A DNA stretch of 64,000 bases. Origin: Exiguobacterium artemiae 255-15. GTDB lineage: Bacteria; Bacillota; Bacilli; Exiguobacteriales; Exiguobacteriaceae. A program made the translations under genes and the position numbers. Shown piece after piece: positions 19,474 through 28,122 of this stretch. The notes under the pieces are model-generated. The model did no database searches. It was not told the origin of the DNA and worked only from the letters and a program-made list of their open reading frames with translations. Within the stretch, counting starts at the first letter, position 1. The number at the start of each line of letters is the position of its first letter. The DNA is taken from NCBI RefSeq assembly GCF_000019905.1, contig NC_010556.1:2506001-2570000 (forward strand), read 5' to 3'.

Positions 19474-19554
19474 TTAGAATTTTTCCGGATAAATTAAACA
19501 ATAGCTCAGATAAAAAAAGACGAGACAACCGACTGCCAACAAAAACCATGTCAT
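19474..19554 (-). CDS. kdpF: Potassium-transporting ATPase subunit F (26 aa)
   Basis: A 26-residue hydrophobic peptide (MTWFLLAVGCLVFFYLSY...IYPEKF) of the KdpF type: a single membrane helix ending in the PEKF tail typical of the family. KdpF stabilises the KdpABC complex. AGGTGACC lies just upstream, and its ATG overlaps the TGA of a 35-aa upstream ORF (ATGA). It is found by position directly before kdpA. Confidence 0.9.
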   Translation of the reverse strand: MTWFLLAVGCLVFFYLSYCLIYPEKF

Positions 19555-19658
19555 TTCCGGTCACCTGCCCGCCATTGAATCCGTTCAATCAGACCGATCA
19601 TCAAAAACGAGCTTCCGAAAAAGAAGACGAATAAAAGAATGCTCCAAATATCCCCCAT
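19551..19658 (-). CDS. 35-aa membrane peptide coupled to kdpF
   Basis: This ORF lies between the c-di-AMP riboswitch terminator and kdpF. Its 35-residue product has one hydrophobic helix (WSILLFVFFFGSSFLMIGLI) followed by a charged tail ERIQWRAGDRK. The ribosome binding site TGGAGGTAA precedes the start by 8 nt. The stop overlaps the kdpF start in an ATGA junction, so it is probably translated and coupled. It may be an extra small subunit or accessory of the pump; small ORFs of similar shape sit before kdpF in some bacteria, but homology cannot be proved here. Confidence 0.65.
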   Translation of the reverse strand: MGDIWSILLFVFFFGSSFLMIGLIERIQWRAGDRK

Positions 19659-19705
19659 GTTGAAATTACCTCCATATTATTCAATATTTTTACAATTAAA
19701 CACGA

Positions 19706-19746
19706 CAAAAAGACGATGCGAGGCAGTAACGGCCCCAGCATCGCCT
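19706..19746 (-). terminator. Riboswitch-controlled terminator before the kdp genes
   Basis: Minus strand: GGCGATGCTGGGG pairs imperfectly with CCTCGCATCGTC, followed by a T-run. It lies between the c-di-AMP aptamer and the first kdp ORF, as expected for an OFF-state terminator. Confidence 0.8.
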
Positions 19747-19785
19747 TAAAAAATGGTAGCACTGAATAAGAGTCGTTCCCTCCTA

Positions 19786-19922
19786 AAACGCCTGCGAGGT
19801 TAGCTGTCGGATTCGGGCATACCTAGGATTTTGCCCTACTTCTCTTGTCTGAGAAGATTCACCCCGTGTCACGTGTCGTGACGGTTGGGTCCCCCGCTTC
19901 AATCATGAACTCGGCGTACTTT
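19786..19922 (-). promoter_or_regulatory. Cyclic di-AMP riboswitch (ydaO/yuaA type) of the kdp operon
   Basis: The minus-strand leader contains the conserved blocks of the ydaO/yuaA aptamer in order: CGCCGAGTTC, CGGGGGACCCAACC, GGGGTGAATC, GTAGGGCA, GCCCGAATCCGACAGCTAA and CCTCGCAGGCG, the last pairing with the first to close the element. In this family binding of c-di-AMP, a signal of potassium sufficiency, favours termination. K+ uptake genes are a classic target. Confidence 0.93.
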
Positions 19923-19964
19923 GAGATCGAAGCATTAACATGTTAGTGTTCGTTGATGAGATGG

Positions 19965-19993
19965 ATATTACTCCGATTATTTGACGTTGTAAA
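19965..19993 (-). promoter_or_regulatory. Promoter of the kdp operon
   Basis: Minus strand: -35 TTTACA (19993-19988), 17-nt spacer, -10 TAATAT (19970-19965). The predicted start lies about 35 nt before the c-di-AMP aptamer. Confidence 0.6.
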
Positions 19994-20076
19994 TAGAATT
20001 TCTAAAAAAAATATAGTCAGACTTTTTGATGACTTATTTTATAAAAATAGTGTTTTTTAGCCTATGCTATAGAAGA

Positions 20077-20130
20077 AAAAAAACCGCAGAAACCGATTCC
20101 TTCAGCAGGAAATCGGACTGCGGTTTTTTT
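20077..20130. terminator. Bidirectional terminator
   Basis: A long stem, AAACCGCAG plus AACCGATT with AATCGGACTGCGGTTT, is flanked by A- and T-runs. It terminates the minus-strand small membrane protein gene that ends at 20144. Confidence 0.88.
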
Positions 20131-20143
20131 GAATCAACACCGG

Positions 20144-20338
20144 TTATGATTGCTCATTCAGTTTGGCCTGGACCGTCAAAGGAGCTAGCATCGTCACCCA
20201 CAGGGCGACCACTCCAGAAACAAGAATCACAATATCACGTTCGAATCCGAGGGTCAGCAGTGTCACAACACTTGCGACCAAGACGAGACAAAGCGTCGCG
20301 ATCATGACAAAACGCGATTGTTTCAACATCTTTCTCAT
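20144..20338 (-). CDS. Small two-helix membrane protein, unknown function
   Basis: A 64-aa protein with a basic N-terminus (MRKMLKQSR) and two hydrophobic segments separated by a short FERD loop, ending in a polar tail (KLNEQS). The start at 20338 is chosen because AAAGGAGAG lies 9 nt upstream; a longer reading frame to 20392 lacks a ribosome binding site. No family is recognised. It is monocistronic between the kdp regulatory region and the peroxidase gene. Confidence 0.55.
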   Translation of the reverse strand: MRKMLKQSRFVMIATLCLVLVASVVTLLTLGFERDIVILVSGVVALWVTMLAPLTVQAKLNEQS

Positions 20339-20509
20339 GTGGCATCTCTCCTTTCCTTCCAAAGTCTTTTGTATTTTATCAAATATCGGCACGATTCAGG
20401 GTGACTGACACCGGATTGTGAAGGGATTGTCATCTTGATAACCGTCATTCAGGCGAAAGCCGGAGGCATTTGCTACACTGGGATTAAGACCATAAGGGGG
20501 AATTCAGAT

Positions 20510-20989
20510 ATGTTACAGGAGCAGACATTTCAACGGATCGACGGTACGGAAGCGACGTTAAAAGATTATCCGGGACAAGCTTGGCTGATCGTCAATACAG
20601 CGAGTAAATGCGGCTTGACACCCCAGTTTGAAGGACTGGAACAACTTCATCAGGACTACCGGAAACAAGGACTCGTCGTCCTCGGTTTCCCCTGTAACCA
20701 GTTCGCCGGACAGGATCCGGGAACAGACGAAGAAATCCAGAGTTTTTGCCAAATGAACTACGGCGTGACGTTCCCTGTCTTCTCAAAAATCGAAGTCAAC
20801 GGGAAAGGGACACATCCGTTGTTCGCAGAACTTAAAGCACTTGCCCCGAACACGACGGGCGAGCAGGACGTCGAATGGAACTTCACGAAATTTTTAGTGA
20901 CGCGTGACGGGGAAGTCACACGATTCGCACCAAAAACTAATCCGACAGATCTTGTCGCAGCTATCGAACGGATTGTCGTTCCGGTTTAA
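20510..20989 (+). CDS. Glutathione peroxidase family protein
   Basis: A 159-aa thiol peroxidase of the glutathione peroxidase family, the usual length. It has the catalytic-site segment NTASKCGLTPQF with Cys34, the second motif GFPCNQFAGQDPG, and WNFTKFLV containing the conserved Trp and Asn. Bacterial members with Cys instead of selenocysteine generally use thioredoxin as reductant to remove hydroperoxides. The start at 20510 follows AAGGGGG; the longer frame to 20435 is rejected. Its own terminator follows. Confidence 0.95.
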   Translation: MLQEQTFQRIDGTEATLKDYPGQAWLIVNTASKCGLTPQFEGLEQLHQDYRKQGLVVLGFPCNQFAGQDPGTDEEIQSFCQMNYGVTFPVFSKIEVNGKGTHPLFAELKALAPNTTGEQDVEWNFTKFLVTRDGEVTRFAPKTNPTDLVAAIERIVVPV

Positions 20990-21030
20990 GATCGATTCGT
21001 ACGAAGCACATCTTTCCATCAAACAGACAA

Positions 21031-21070
21031 AAGGGGGAGCGGATTTAACGTCCGTTCCCCCGTTTTTTCT
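21031..21070. terminator. Terminator after the peroxidase gene
   Basis: GGGGGAGCGGA pairs with TCCGTTCCCCC, followed by a T-run. The minus-strand reading also ends in TTTTG, so it may serve the converging gene ending at 21098. Confidence 0.85.
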
Positions 21071-21097
21071 ATTTTCTTATTGCTGATCCAACGTAAC

Positions 21098-21667
21098 TCA
21101 AGGTGTTCCCGGATCCAAATGCCCTTTAATCATTTCTTCCGCCAATACTTTTACATCTTCGACATCTCGCATTTCCGTAAACGGATGTCCCCAGACATCC
21201 AGCCATTCGATTTCTTCAATCGGCTGGGTCCGGAAACGTTTGCCGGTCGGCTCAAATGATCCGGCAGCCGTTGATTCGAAGGCGGCGTACTTCAGCAACC
21301 ACGGTTTATCAAGCAACAGTTTTGTCGTCTGCTTCGGATTTTTGAACATGACATCGCCGACCAGGACAACAGGATCAAATCGTTCATGAAGCGGATGCGT
21401 GTATTGAACGGACACAATCAGAGCATGATTCAACACTTTTTCATTTTGACGTGTGTAAGACCGGGTCAAAAAATGCGGGACAAGCGATTCGGCGCTGTCC
21501 TTCGTCTGATGAATACTGATGCCGTGTTCTGTCTGGACGACATCCGGTAAAGTCGGTTCGTATCCCCGGTTGGCGAGTTGTTGATCGAGCTCCTTGAATA
21601 ATAATAAGGTATGTTCGACGAGTGCACGGACTTGTCGAAATGACAGTTGAATCGACTGATTGATCAT
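21098..21667 (-). CDS. Conserved-looking hypothetical protein
   Basis: A 189-aa soluble protein with no signal peptide or membrane segment. Composition and codon use match its neighbours, and AGG-rich sequence lies upstream of the ATG. Segments such as PVVLVGDVMFKNP and IEWLDVWGHPFTEMRDVEDVKVLAEEMIKG look like a folded domain, but I do not recognise a family. It stands alone between peroxidase and glycerate kinase. Confidence 0.6.
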   Translation of the reverse strand: MINQSIQLSFRQVRALVEHTLLLFKELDQQLANRGYEPTLPDVVQTEHGISIHQTKDSAESLVPHFLTRSYTRQNEKVLNHALIVSVQYTHPLHERFDPVVLVGDVMFKNPKQTTKLLLDKPWLLKYAAFESTAAGSFEPTGKRFRTQPIEEIEWLDVWGHPFTEMRDVEDVKVLAEEMIKGHLDPGTP

Positions 21668-21773
21668 GAGGTTGACCTGCCTTCCAATTGATAGAGTAAT
21701 ATAGTTTCTTTTACCCTAAGCCCTATCCGTTCATACCTGTTCCTTTCAACTATTCACCTGATTTTAAAAGAAT

Positions 21774-22850
21774 TCACCTGTCTCGCACTGCCGGCAACCT
21801 TCGGACGATTTGTTCAGCACGCCGCGTTAAACGTTGTTTCGTCACGAACGGATCAAGCGTCTTTTCTTCATCCGGATCATGAATCACTTCGCAAATCCAT
21901 GCCTGTTCCATCCTTTCCGTCACTTCACCCGCAAGGACGATACAAGGAACGTCCGCCTGATCCGCTAATGCCATGACCTTTGCCGGGAGCTTCCCCATTG
22001 CAGTCTGACGATCGACCCGTCCTTCCCCCGCCCAGACATAATCGGCTCGTTCCATCCGTTCCCTCGCATTAATCATCGGCAAGATAAAGTCTGCCCCCGA
22101 TTCGATTGAAGCACCAAGCGCGTATGCCGCTCCGCCGAGACCACCGGCCGCCCCTGCTCCTTTGATTTGATTGATATGCAGCCGGTGTCCGATTTCCTTT
22201 AACCGTCCATCCAGTAAAATAATTTCCGATGCAGTCAATCCTTTTTGCGGTCCGAAGACGGACGCGGCTCCCAGTTCACCGGCATATGGAGCCGTGACGT
22301 CTGCCAAGACATGTAAGGGAACGGACATGGCTGGAAGACGGAGGTATTTCGTTTCCATCAACGGGTTTGTTTGCCACGAAATCGGTGCCCCGGTTTCTGT
22401 CATTAAGTCAGCCCCCAGCTCTGCCAAGAAACCAAGTCCGCCATCGGTCGTCGCCGTACCGCCCAAAGCCAAAAATACGTCAGATACACCCGTCGTCAAC
22501 ACCTGCCGGACGAGACGACCGACGCCCCGTGTATGCACCGAAAAGGCCTCATCTTCCGGTCGTTTCAAGTGAAGTCCGCAGACGCTTGCCGCCTCGATGA
22601 CGGCAATCCGGTCTTTTTGCGCATAGGCCACGTCAATCGGACGACCGGCTAAATCGATTGTTGCAGCCCAGATTTTTTCAAAGCCGTTGGCAAATAACGT
22701 ATCAATCGTGCCCTCTCCGCCGTCTGCGACCGGACTCCAGTCAATCGTCGCGTCAGGATCGGCATGCCGGATGCCCCGTTCAATGGCACGCGCTGCATCT
22801 TCCGAGCCGATACAGCCTTTAAAGCTGTCGATACAGATGAAATGATGCAT
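21774..22850 (-). CDS. Glycerate kinase (GarK/GlxK family)
   Basis: A 358-aa kinase phosphorylating D-glycerate for entry into glycolysis. Family signatures: IDSFKGCIGSEDAARAI at the N-terminus, PVADGGEGTIDTL, FLALGGTATTDGGLGFLAELG and GAGAAGGLGGAAYALGA. The start at 22850 follows AGGGGAGG; the longer reading frame to 22964 overlaps the promoter of the divergent gene and is rejected. Monocistronic. Confidence 0.94.
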   Translation of the reverse strand: MHHFICIDSFKGCIGSEDAARAIERGIRHADPDATIDWSPVADGGEGTIDTLFANGFEKIWAATIDLAGRPIDVAYAQKDRIAVIEAASVCGLHLKRPEDEAFSVHTRGVGRLVRQVLTTGVSDVFLALGGTATTDGGLGFLAELGADLMTETGAPISWQTNPLMETKYLRLPAMSVPLHVLADVTAPYAGELGAASVFGPQKGLTASEIILLDGRLKEIGHRLHINQIKGAGAAGGLGGAAYALGASIESGADFILPMINARERMERADYVWAGEGRVDRQTAMGKLPAKVMALADQADVPCIVLAGEVTERMEQAWICEVIHDPDEEKTLDPFVTKQRLTRRAEQIVRRLPAVRDR

Positions 22851-22880
22851 CTTGATTGCCTCCCCTGACTTGTCTTTAAT

Positions 22881-22910
22881 TTGACCATCCAAAAAAAAAG
22901 AAAATATGAT
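22881..22910 (+). promoter_or_regulatory. Probable promoter of the TagF-like gene
   Basis: TTGACC (22881-22886), 18-nt spacer, TATGAT (22905-22910), in an A-rich context just upstream of the divergent glycerate kinase start. Transcription would begin near 22917 and read through the hairpin at 22941. Confidence 0.55.
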
Positions 22911-22940
22911 ATGATAATTGTCATGCACACGACACGTTCT

Positions 22941-22975
22941 GTTTGTTTTCGCCGTCGAAAACAAACGATTTTTTA
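22941..22975 (+). terminator. Terminator-like hairpin in the leader of the TagF-like gene
   Basis: GTTTGTTTTCG (22941-22951) and CGAAAACAAAC (22956-22966) form a perfect 11-bp stem with a 4-nt loop, then GATTTTTTA. It lies between promoter and ribosome binding site, so it could attenuate transcription of the downstream gene. No antiterminator partner or aptamer was recognised. Confidence 0.6.
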
Positions 22976-22992
22976 TGAGGAGGTTCTACCCC

Positions 22993-25900
22993 GTGAGTCT
23001 TTCCAAGACACTTTTACGAATGGCACGATTCGGCAGTTCAGTTTTACCAAAACCCAAAAAGACGATTTCACGTCGCGCTAAGTTTAAACAAACGCTACAA
23101 CTCAGTTCAACATTTCAAGAACATATTTTGAGTGGACGTTTGTCTGATCCTTCAGTGAATGTTGAGTCTCTGATCATTCGTGATAATCGATTGAATGAAG
23201 TAGTTCAATTACAAAATACCCATCCGACAGGTGATGGCCAGTTCTCTTTCTCTCTAACACATGATATCTTGCCTGCTCTCGTTGAACAGGTATTAGAAAA
23301 CAAACTGTTAGCGGAGCAAGAACAACTGTCTCTTGAAGAAGATACGAAAGAGGCTATCTCGATCTTGGAGGCAGATGCTTCGGAAGATTTAGCAGAAACT
23401 GATTCAGAATCCGAAACGGACTTGCCGACCGGTCGATTTTCTTTTTGGTTGAAGTTTTCAAAAAACCTCGAAGATTTTCGTCCAACGACGCTCAAAAAAT
23501 GGGAAACAAAAGGATTACCGAGTCGTTCTTCGATTAACGGTGGACTGTTTACCCGCGAAATTATCTTAGGACGTTTTCTCGAGACTCGAATTTCTTCTCC
23601 TTTAAAGCCGTTGATTGATTCAGAATTTCAAAATTCGGCTCATATCTACACGGATTTAAAAGGGAATTTAAGATTACTGTTAAACAAAGAACCTAAAGTT
23701 AAACCGAAGATGCAAATCGATTCCATCGAGCGTCCTGTTGCGAATCAAACTGAAATTAAAGGGAAAATCTTTACCCGCCATGCTTTTATTCAAAAAGGAA
23801 CATTGCAACTGGTCCACCGGGAAACAGGAGAACAAGTTGCAGTCCCGATCGATTGGATGTATGACAATGCCAAAAGTGCTGAGAAATTCGGACTTTACCG
23901 GTATACCTATCGAGCACTGATTGATTGGACAGATATTTACCATCAGCAACAACTTTTAAAAGAAGGCGTATATGATACATTCGTCTCGCTCGAATACTAT
24001 CATCGTTCAGAGACTACATTGCTCCGTCTCGGTCGTGCTCGTTACATCACCCGCCAATTGATTTCAGAAACAAAAGCCCGAAGCGATCGACACACGATGC
24101 TCATCAATCCTTACTTTACGATCGGACATCGAAATCTCTCGTTCGAAATGACGGAATTCACGAATGAAAACTATGATTATCTGAATCATATGATGAAATT
24201 CGCACCGGTTTACCGGTTGTTTGCTGAAAAGAATACATGGATTGTCGGAGAACGTCCTTATAAGGCACAGGATAACGGTTATCACTTCTTCAAATATATG
24301 CGCGATACCTATCCTGACCGTCCTGTTTATTATGTCATTGACGAAAATTCGCCGGAATTTGAGAAAGTAAATCAACTGGGACATGCCTTACCGTTTAAAT
24401 CCAAAGAACATATCTATCACACGCTTATGGCGAAAAAAGTGATTGGTACGCACCATGGAGATTATTTATATCCTGTTCGTTCAAAACGTTTTGATCACAA
24501 GATGAACGCAGAACATGTTTTCCTCCAACACGGTGTACTCGGAACGAAGAATTTAGAAAATCATTACGGCAAGCATTCACCGTCGTTCCATACTGATTTG
24601 TTTTTCGTCAGTTCCGAACGTGAAAAACGTGTCGTTACAGAAGATATGGGTTATCCGGAACATGAAGTTCGAGTCACTGGACTGGCACGTTTCGATACCT
24701 TGCTCGCAAAGGATTGCGAAGTAAAACGTCAAATTTTAATTATTCCTACATGGCGTACCTGGTTACAGACACCGCTCCAATTCTTTGAATCTGAGTACTA
24801 CGAGCAGTACCGGACCCTGTTATCGAGCGAAAGACTCCATCAGTTCGCTTCGGCTCATGACATGGAAATTATTTTTTGTCTGCACCCGAACATGCAACAA
24901 TATTCGAGTCATTTCGAAGACTTGCCGATTACGGTCATCAATCAGGGAGAACGTGATGTTCAGGATCTAATGAAAGAAAGTATGCTGATGATTACAGATT
25001 ATTCAAGCGTTGCTTTTGACTTCAGCTTCTTGAAACGACCTGTTTTCTATTTCCAGTTTGACAGTCGACGTTTCATTGGACCTAAAGGATCCCATTACGA
25101 TCTGGAAAAAGAATTACCGGGTCCAATCTCCAAAACACCGGATGAAGTACTGGATCAATTGGAACTTTCCGCTGCACGTCAGTTCCAAATGGAAGATGAG
25201 TATGAAAAGCGAGCGGATATTTTCTTGAGACCGGTCAATTCATCCTATGCAGAAACGATTTACCAAAACATTACTGATTTTAAAAAGCAAACCAGCTGGT
25301 TAGAACGTTTAGAGACGAGTGAAGCTGCGAATATTCTATACCGCTTGTATAGAAAAAATCGTTACTACTTCCCGTCGATGAAGCTGGCCTATCGTCTCAT
25401 GCAAAAACTGCCGGTCGATCCGAAACTCGTTGTGTTTGAGAGCGGACTCGGGAAACAGTATTCCGACAGCCCGCGTTATATCTATGAAGAGTTAAAACGG
25501 CGTAACCTCGATTACAAAGTCGTCTGGGTCTACAATAAGCGGCTTTACCTCGGGGATCCGAATGCCAAAGTCATCAAGCGTCTGTCTCCTGCTTACTTCT
25601 ATTACTTGGCGACGGCGAAGTTCTGGGTCAACAACCAAAACTTCCCGCATTACTTCACACGCCGGAAAGAGACAACGTACATTCAGACGTGGCACGGGAC
25701 ACCACTTAAAAAGATGTTGTTCGATTTGGACGAGATTCACGGACGGGACGAAGGGTATGTCGACCGGGTCACGAACTCGATCAAACAATGGAGCGTCCTG
25801 TTGTCTCCAAGTGCTTACGCCTCGACGATCTTTAAAAGTGCTTTCCGGTATGATGGACCGATTTTAGAATCCGGTTATCCGCGGAATGATCTGTTCTTCT

Positions 25901-26550
25901 CGAACAATCAGCCGAAGACCATCGAGAGTATCCGGACGAAACTGCAATTGTCGGATGAGAAGAAAGTCATTTTGTATGCACCGACGTTCCGCGATCATCA
26001 GTCGCTCGGAAACGGAAAGTTCTTCTTTGACTATCCGTTCGATTTCGACCGTGTCGCGGAAGCACTCGGTGACGAATACGTCTTCCTGATCCGGACGCAC
26101 GTTCTTGTGACGAAGAAACCTCGGATTCCTGCTGAACACCGGGAACGTTTCATCGATGTCACGAGTTATCCGGATATTCAGGAACTCTACTTGATCACGG
26201 ATTTATTGATTACCGACTATTCGTCCGTGTTCTTTGATTTCGCGAATATGAACCGCCCGATGTTCTTTTATGCGTACGATCTCGATTTATACCGCGATAC
26301 ATTACGCGGCTTCTATCTTGACTACTACAAGGACTTGCCGGGACCGATTCTCGAGACCGAAGATGCTTTCGTTGAAGCCTTGGCCAACATTCCGCAGTTG
26401 ACGAGCGACTACCGGTCACGACTCGATGCTTTCCGGGAATCCTATTGTGCGATGGAAGACGGGTCGGCGGCATCACGTGTCGTTGACACCTACTTTGCAG
26501 AAGATACACTTGAAATGACCGAGCAGTCGGACGGCAGTTATTCCGTCTAA
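22993..26550 (+). CDS. Two-domain CDP-glycerol glycerophosphotransferase (TagB/TagF-like)
   Basis: An 1185-aa peripheral membrane enzyme of wall-polymer synthesis. A GTG start at 22993 is chosen because AGGAGG lies nine nt upstream. After an N-terminal region of about 380 residues there are two glycerophosphotransferase domains. The first has GTHHGDYL near residue 485, LQHGVLGTKN near 513 and DYSSVAFDF near 670. The second has WHGTPLKKM near 900 and DYSSVFFDF near 1075. Family members polymerise or prime poly(glycerol-phosphate) from CDP-glycerol; two domains suggest a bifunctional enzyme. Base composition changes inside the gene: the first two thirds are AT-richer, and from about 25370 codon use becomes GC-rich like the neighbours. 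Confidence 0.92.
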   Translation: MSLSKTLLRMARFGSSVLPKPKKTISRRAKFKQTLQLSSTFQEHILSGRLSDPSVNVESLIIRDNRLNEVVQLQNTHPTGDGQFSFSLTHDILPALVEQVLENKLLAEQEQLSLEEDTKEAISILEADASEDLAETDSESETDLPTGRFSFWLKFSKNLEDFRPTTLKKWETKGLPSRSSINGGLFTREIILGRFLETRISSPLKPLIDSEFQNSAHIYTDLKGNLRLLLNKEPKVKPKMQIDSIERPVANQTEIKGKIFTRHAFIQKGTLQLVHRETGEQVAVPIDWMYDNAKSAEKFGLYRYTYRALIDWTDIYHQQQLLKEGVYDTFVSLEYYHRSETTLLRLGRARYITRQLISETKARSDRHTMLINPYFTIGHRNLSFEMTEFTNENYDYLNHMMKFAPVYRLFAEKNTWIVGERPYKAQDNGYHFFKYMRDTYPDRPVYYVIDENSPEFEKVNQLGHALPFKSKEHIYHTLMAKKVIGTHHGDYLYPVRSKRFDHKMNAEHVFLQHGVLGTKNLENHYGKHSPSFHTDLFFVSSEREKRVVTEDMGYPEHEVRVTGLARFDTLLAKDCEVKRQILIIPTWRTWLQTPLQFFESEYYEQYRTLLSSERLHQFASAHDMEIIFCLHPNMQQYSSHFEDLPITVINQGERDVQDLMKESMLMITDYSSVAFDFSFLKRPVFYFQFDSRRFIGPKGSHYDLEKELPGPISKTPDEVLDQLELSAARQFQMEDEYEKRADIFLRPVNSSYAETIYQNITDFKKQTSWLERLETSEAANILYRLYRKNRYYFPSMKLAYRLMQKLPVDPKLVVFESGLGKQYSDSPRYIYEELKRRNLDYKVVWVYNKRLYLGDPNAKVIKRLSPAYFYYLATAKFWVNNQNFPHYFTRRKETTYIQTWHGTPLKKMLFDLDEIHGRDEGYVDRVTNSIKQWSVLLSPSAYASTIFKSAFRYDGPILESGYPRNDLFFSNNQPKTIESIRTKLQLSDEKKVILYAPTFRDHQSLGNGKFFFDYPFDFDRVAEALGDEYVFLIRTHVLVTKKPRIPAEHRERFIDVTSYPDIQELYLITDLLITDYSSVFFDFANMNRPMFFYAYDLDLYRDTLRGFYLDYYKDLPGPILETEDAFVEALANIPQLTSDYRSRLDAFRESYCAMEDGSAASRVVDTYFAEDTLEMTEQSDGSYSV

Positions 26551-26566
26551 GAGCTTATGTTTTTAA

Positions 26567-26600
26567 GATTCCTTCCACACGGTGGAAGGAATCTTTTTTT
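26567..26600 (+). terminator. Terminator of the TagF-like gene
   Basis: A perfect 12-bp stem GATTCCTTCCAC/GTGGAAGGAATC with a short loop and seven T. Confidence 0.92.
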
Positions 26601-26738
26601 GGGGTCTGACGAACAACCGTCGGCTTCAGCCAATTGCTTTTTGATTTGATTTCCAATTAATGTTACTCTAAATTAGAATTTCAAAAATATTATTCTCTGT
26701 AAAAAATAATGTGTCATTTCAATTAGGAGGGATGGTTC

Positions 26739-27428
26739 ATGGAACGTTGTTCACTTTGCGGAACACCGTTGGAAACAGAAGCGACAGCATGTTCCTACTG
26801 CAAACATCCTGTCCTCAAAAAACGGCAATTCGATGAAGAATCATCTGTCACACCCGTCAAGTCCAACCGTTACGTCCTATCTTTTATTATCGTTTTTGCG
26901 ATTGCAGTCGGAGCGATCGGGACATGGTACGCTTTAACGCAAACCGACTCGACCCACACGACGCTTGCTGCACCCGTCCAGGCCCTGTCCCTGTCGGACT
27001 GGTCTGACGAGACCTCTGCTTACAATCAAACTTATTCGTCGGAAAGTCCTCCGGCCTCTTACGATATCCTGAAGTTCGTCCGCCAATATACACAAACGGT
27101 TCCGGAAACGGCCAATTATTCCAAAACGACGGATACGCTGGAAACATTCTCCGCGATCCAGTTCGCGACCTTGGATGTCTTCCAGTCAGAAGTCGATGCC
27201 TTACGGACGATTCATGCCGCTTCCGACAGCCCGGTTCCGCCGCGCCTCCAAACCGTTGATTTTAAACGGTTCGTCTCAAAAGGGGATTCTTATCAGGTCA
27301 GAACGGTCGAAACCTATCAACTGCCTGTCAATCAACAGCTCGTCACGTATGATGTCCGCTATAATGTCCGGTTACATACGGATCATCTGCAAATCATCCA
27401 CATCGTCCGGACGGAGGTGGACGCATGA
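26739..27428 (+). CDS. Zinc-ribbon membrane protein with extracytoplasmic domain
   Basis: A 229-aa protein. The N-terminus is a zinc ribbon with two CxxC pairs (CSLCGT and CSYCKHP). One membrane helix follows (about residues 46-67), then an outside domain of about 160 residues. The layout resembles TcaA-type zinc-ribbon membrane proteins of Bacilli, with the ribbon in the cytoplasm. AGGAGGG lies 8 nt before the ATG. The stop overlaps the start of a lipoprotein gene in an ATGA junction, so the two are co-translated and may act together at the cell surface. Function unknown. Confidence 0.75.
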   Translation: MERCSLCGTPLETEATACSYCKHPVLKKRQFDEESSVTPVKSNRYVLSFIIVFAIAVGAIGTWYALTQTDSTHTTLAAPVQALSLSDWSDETSAYNQTYSSESPPASYDILKFVRQYTQTVPETANYSKTTDTLETFSAIQFATLDVFQSEVDALRTIHAASDSPVPPRLQTVDFKRFVSKGDSYQVRTVETYQLPVNQQLVTYDVRYNVRLHTDHLQIIHIVRTEVDA

Positions 27429-28054
27429 GAATTGTCATTCTGCTTCTGTTCTGTAGTCTATTGATGGGATGTTCGCAGGAACCGTCGCGTATCCAGGACG
27501 AGCTGGACCTCGGACAATATACGCAGGCGGTTGATCAATCGTCCCGTAAAGATCCGATGCATGATGCGGCTCAGTTGATGGTGCGGCTCGAAACGCAGTT
27601 CGCGAGTTACCGTTTTGAAGACAGCATCACTACTGCAAGAACGATTGAAAAGTTACCATTGCCTCAGGATAATCCGATCCGCCTGCGTGCGAAGTCGATT
27701 CAGCTGAGTGCTGAAGCGATGCTCGATCGTTTGAAACAGGCAGCGGGTACTTATCAAATCGAGCGCAGCATTCTCGATAATGGGCAGGAAGAAACAACCT
27801 TCCCGGCCACGGGTCAACTCAACATCTCGTTCGGTAAACCGCACACGTTGCTTGCGACGGTTCAGTATCAGCACTTCGGAATGCCCGATGCTCCGCGGAG
27901 TGATACGGAGACAGTCCGCTTCGAACCGGATTTATCAGCCCGCCTCGCCCTCTCCGAATGGCTCGTCAGTTATGTCTTCAGCCGCGCGGGTCTGACCTTA
28001 ACTTTCGAAGGTCCGGGCGGAAAACGGATCTATCAATTAAAAAAAGTCGATTAA
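27425..28054 (+). CDS. Predicted lipoprotein, unknown function
   Basis: A 209-aa exported lipoprotein. The signal ends in lipobox LLMGC, giving a lipidated Cys at residue 16. The mature part is mixed alpha/beta with no recognised domain. It overlaps the upstream zinc-ribbon gene by 4 bp and ends at the terminator at 28056, forming a two-gene operon. Confidence 0.75.
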   Translation: MRIVILLLFCSLLMGCSQEPSRIQDELDLGQYTQAVDQSSRKDPMHDAAQLMVRLETQFASYRFEDSITTARTIEKLPLPQDNPIRLRAKSIQLSAEAMLDRLKQAAGTYQIERSILDNGQEETTFPATGQLNISFGKPHTLLATVQYQHFGMPDAPRSDTETVRFEPDLSARLALSEWLVSYVFSRAGLTLTFEGPGGKRIYQLKKVD

Positions 28055-28055
28055 C

Positions 28056-28110
28056 ACAAAAAAGCGACCGCGTTCTCTCGATGATCGAAGAGGACACGGT
28101 CGTTTTTTCT
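28056..28110. terminator. Bidirectional terminator
   Basis: AAAAAAGCGACCG and CGGTCGTTTTTT form a stem with a further internal pairing. It lies between the lipoprotein stop and the converging oxidoreductase gene. Confidence 0.88.
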
Positions 28111-28122
28111 GTCTCAACTGCC

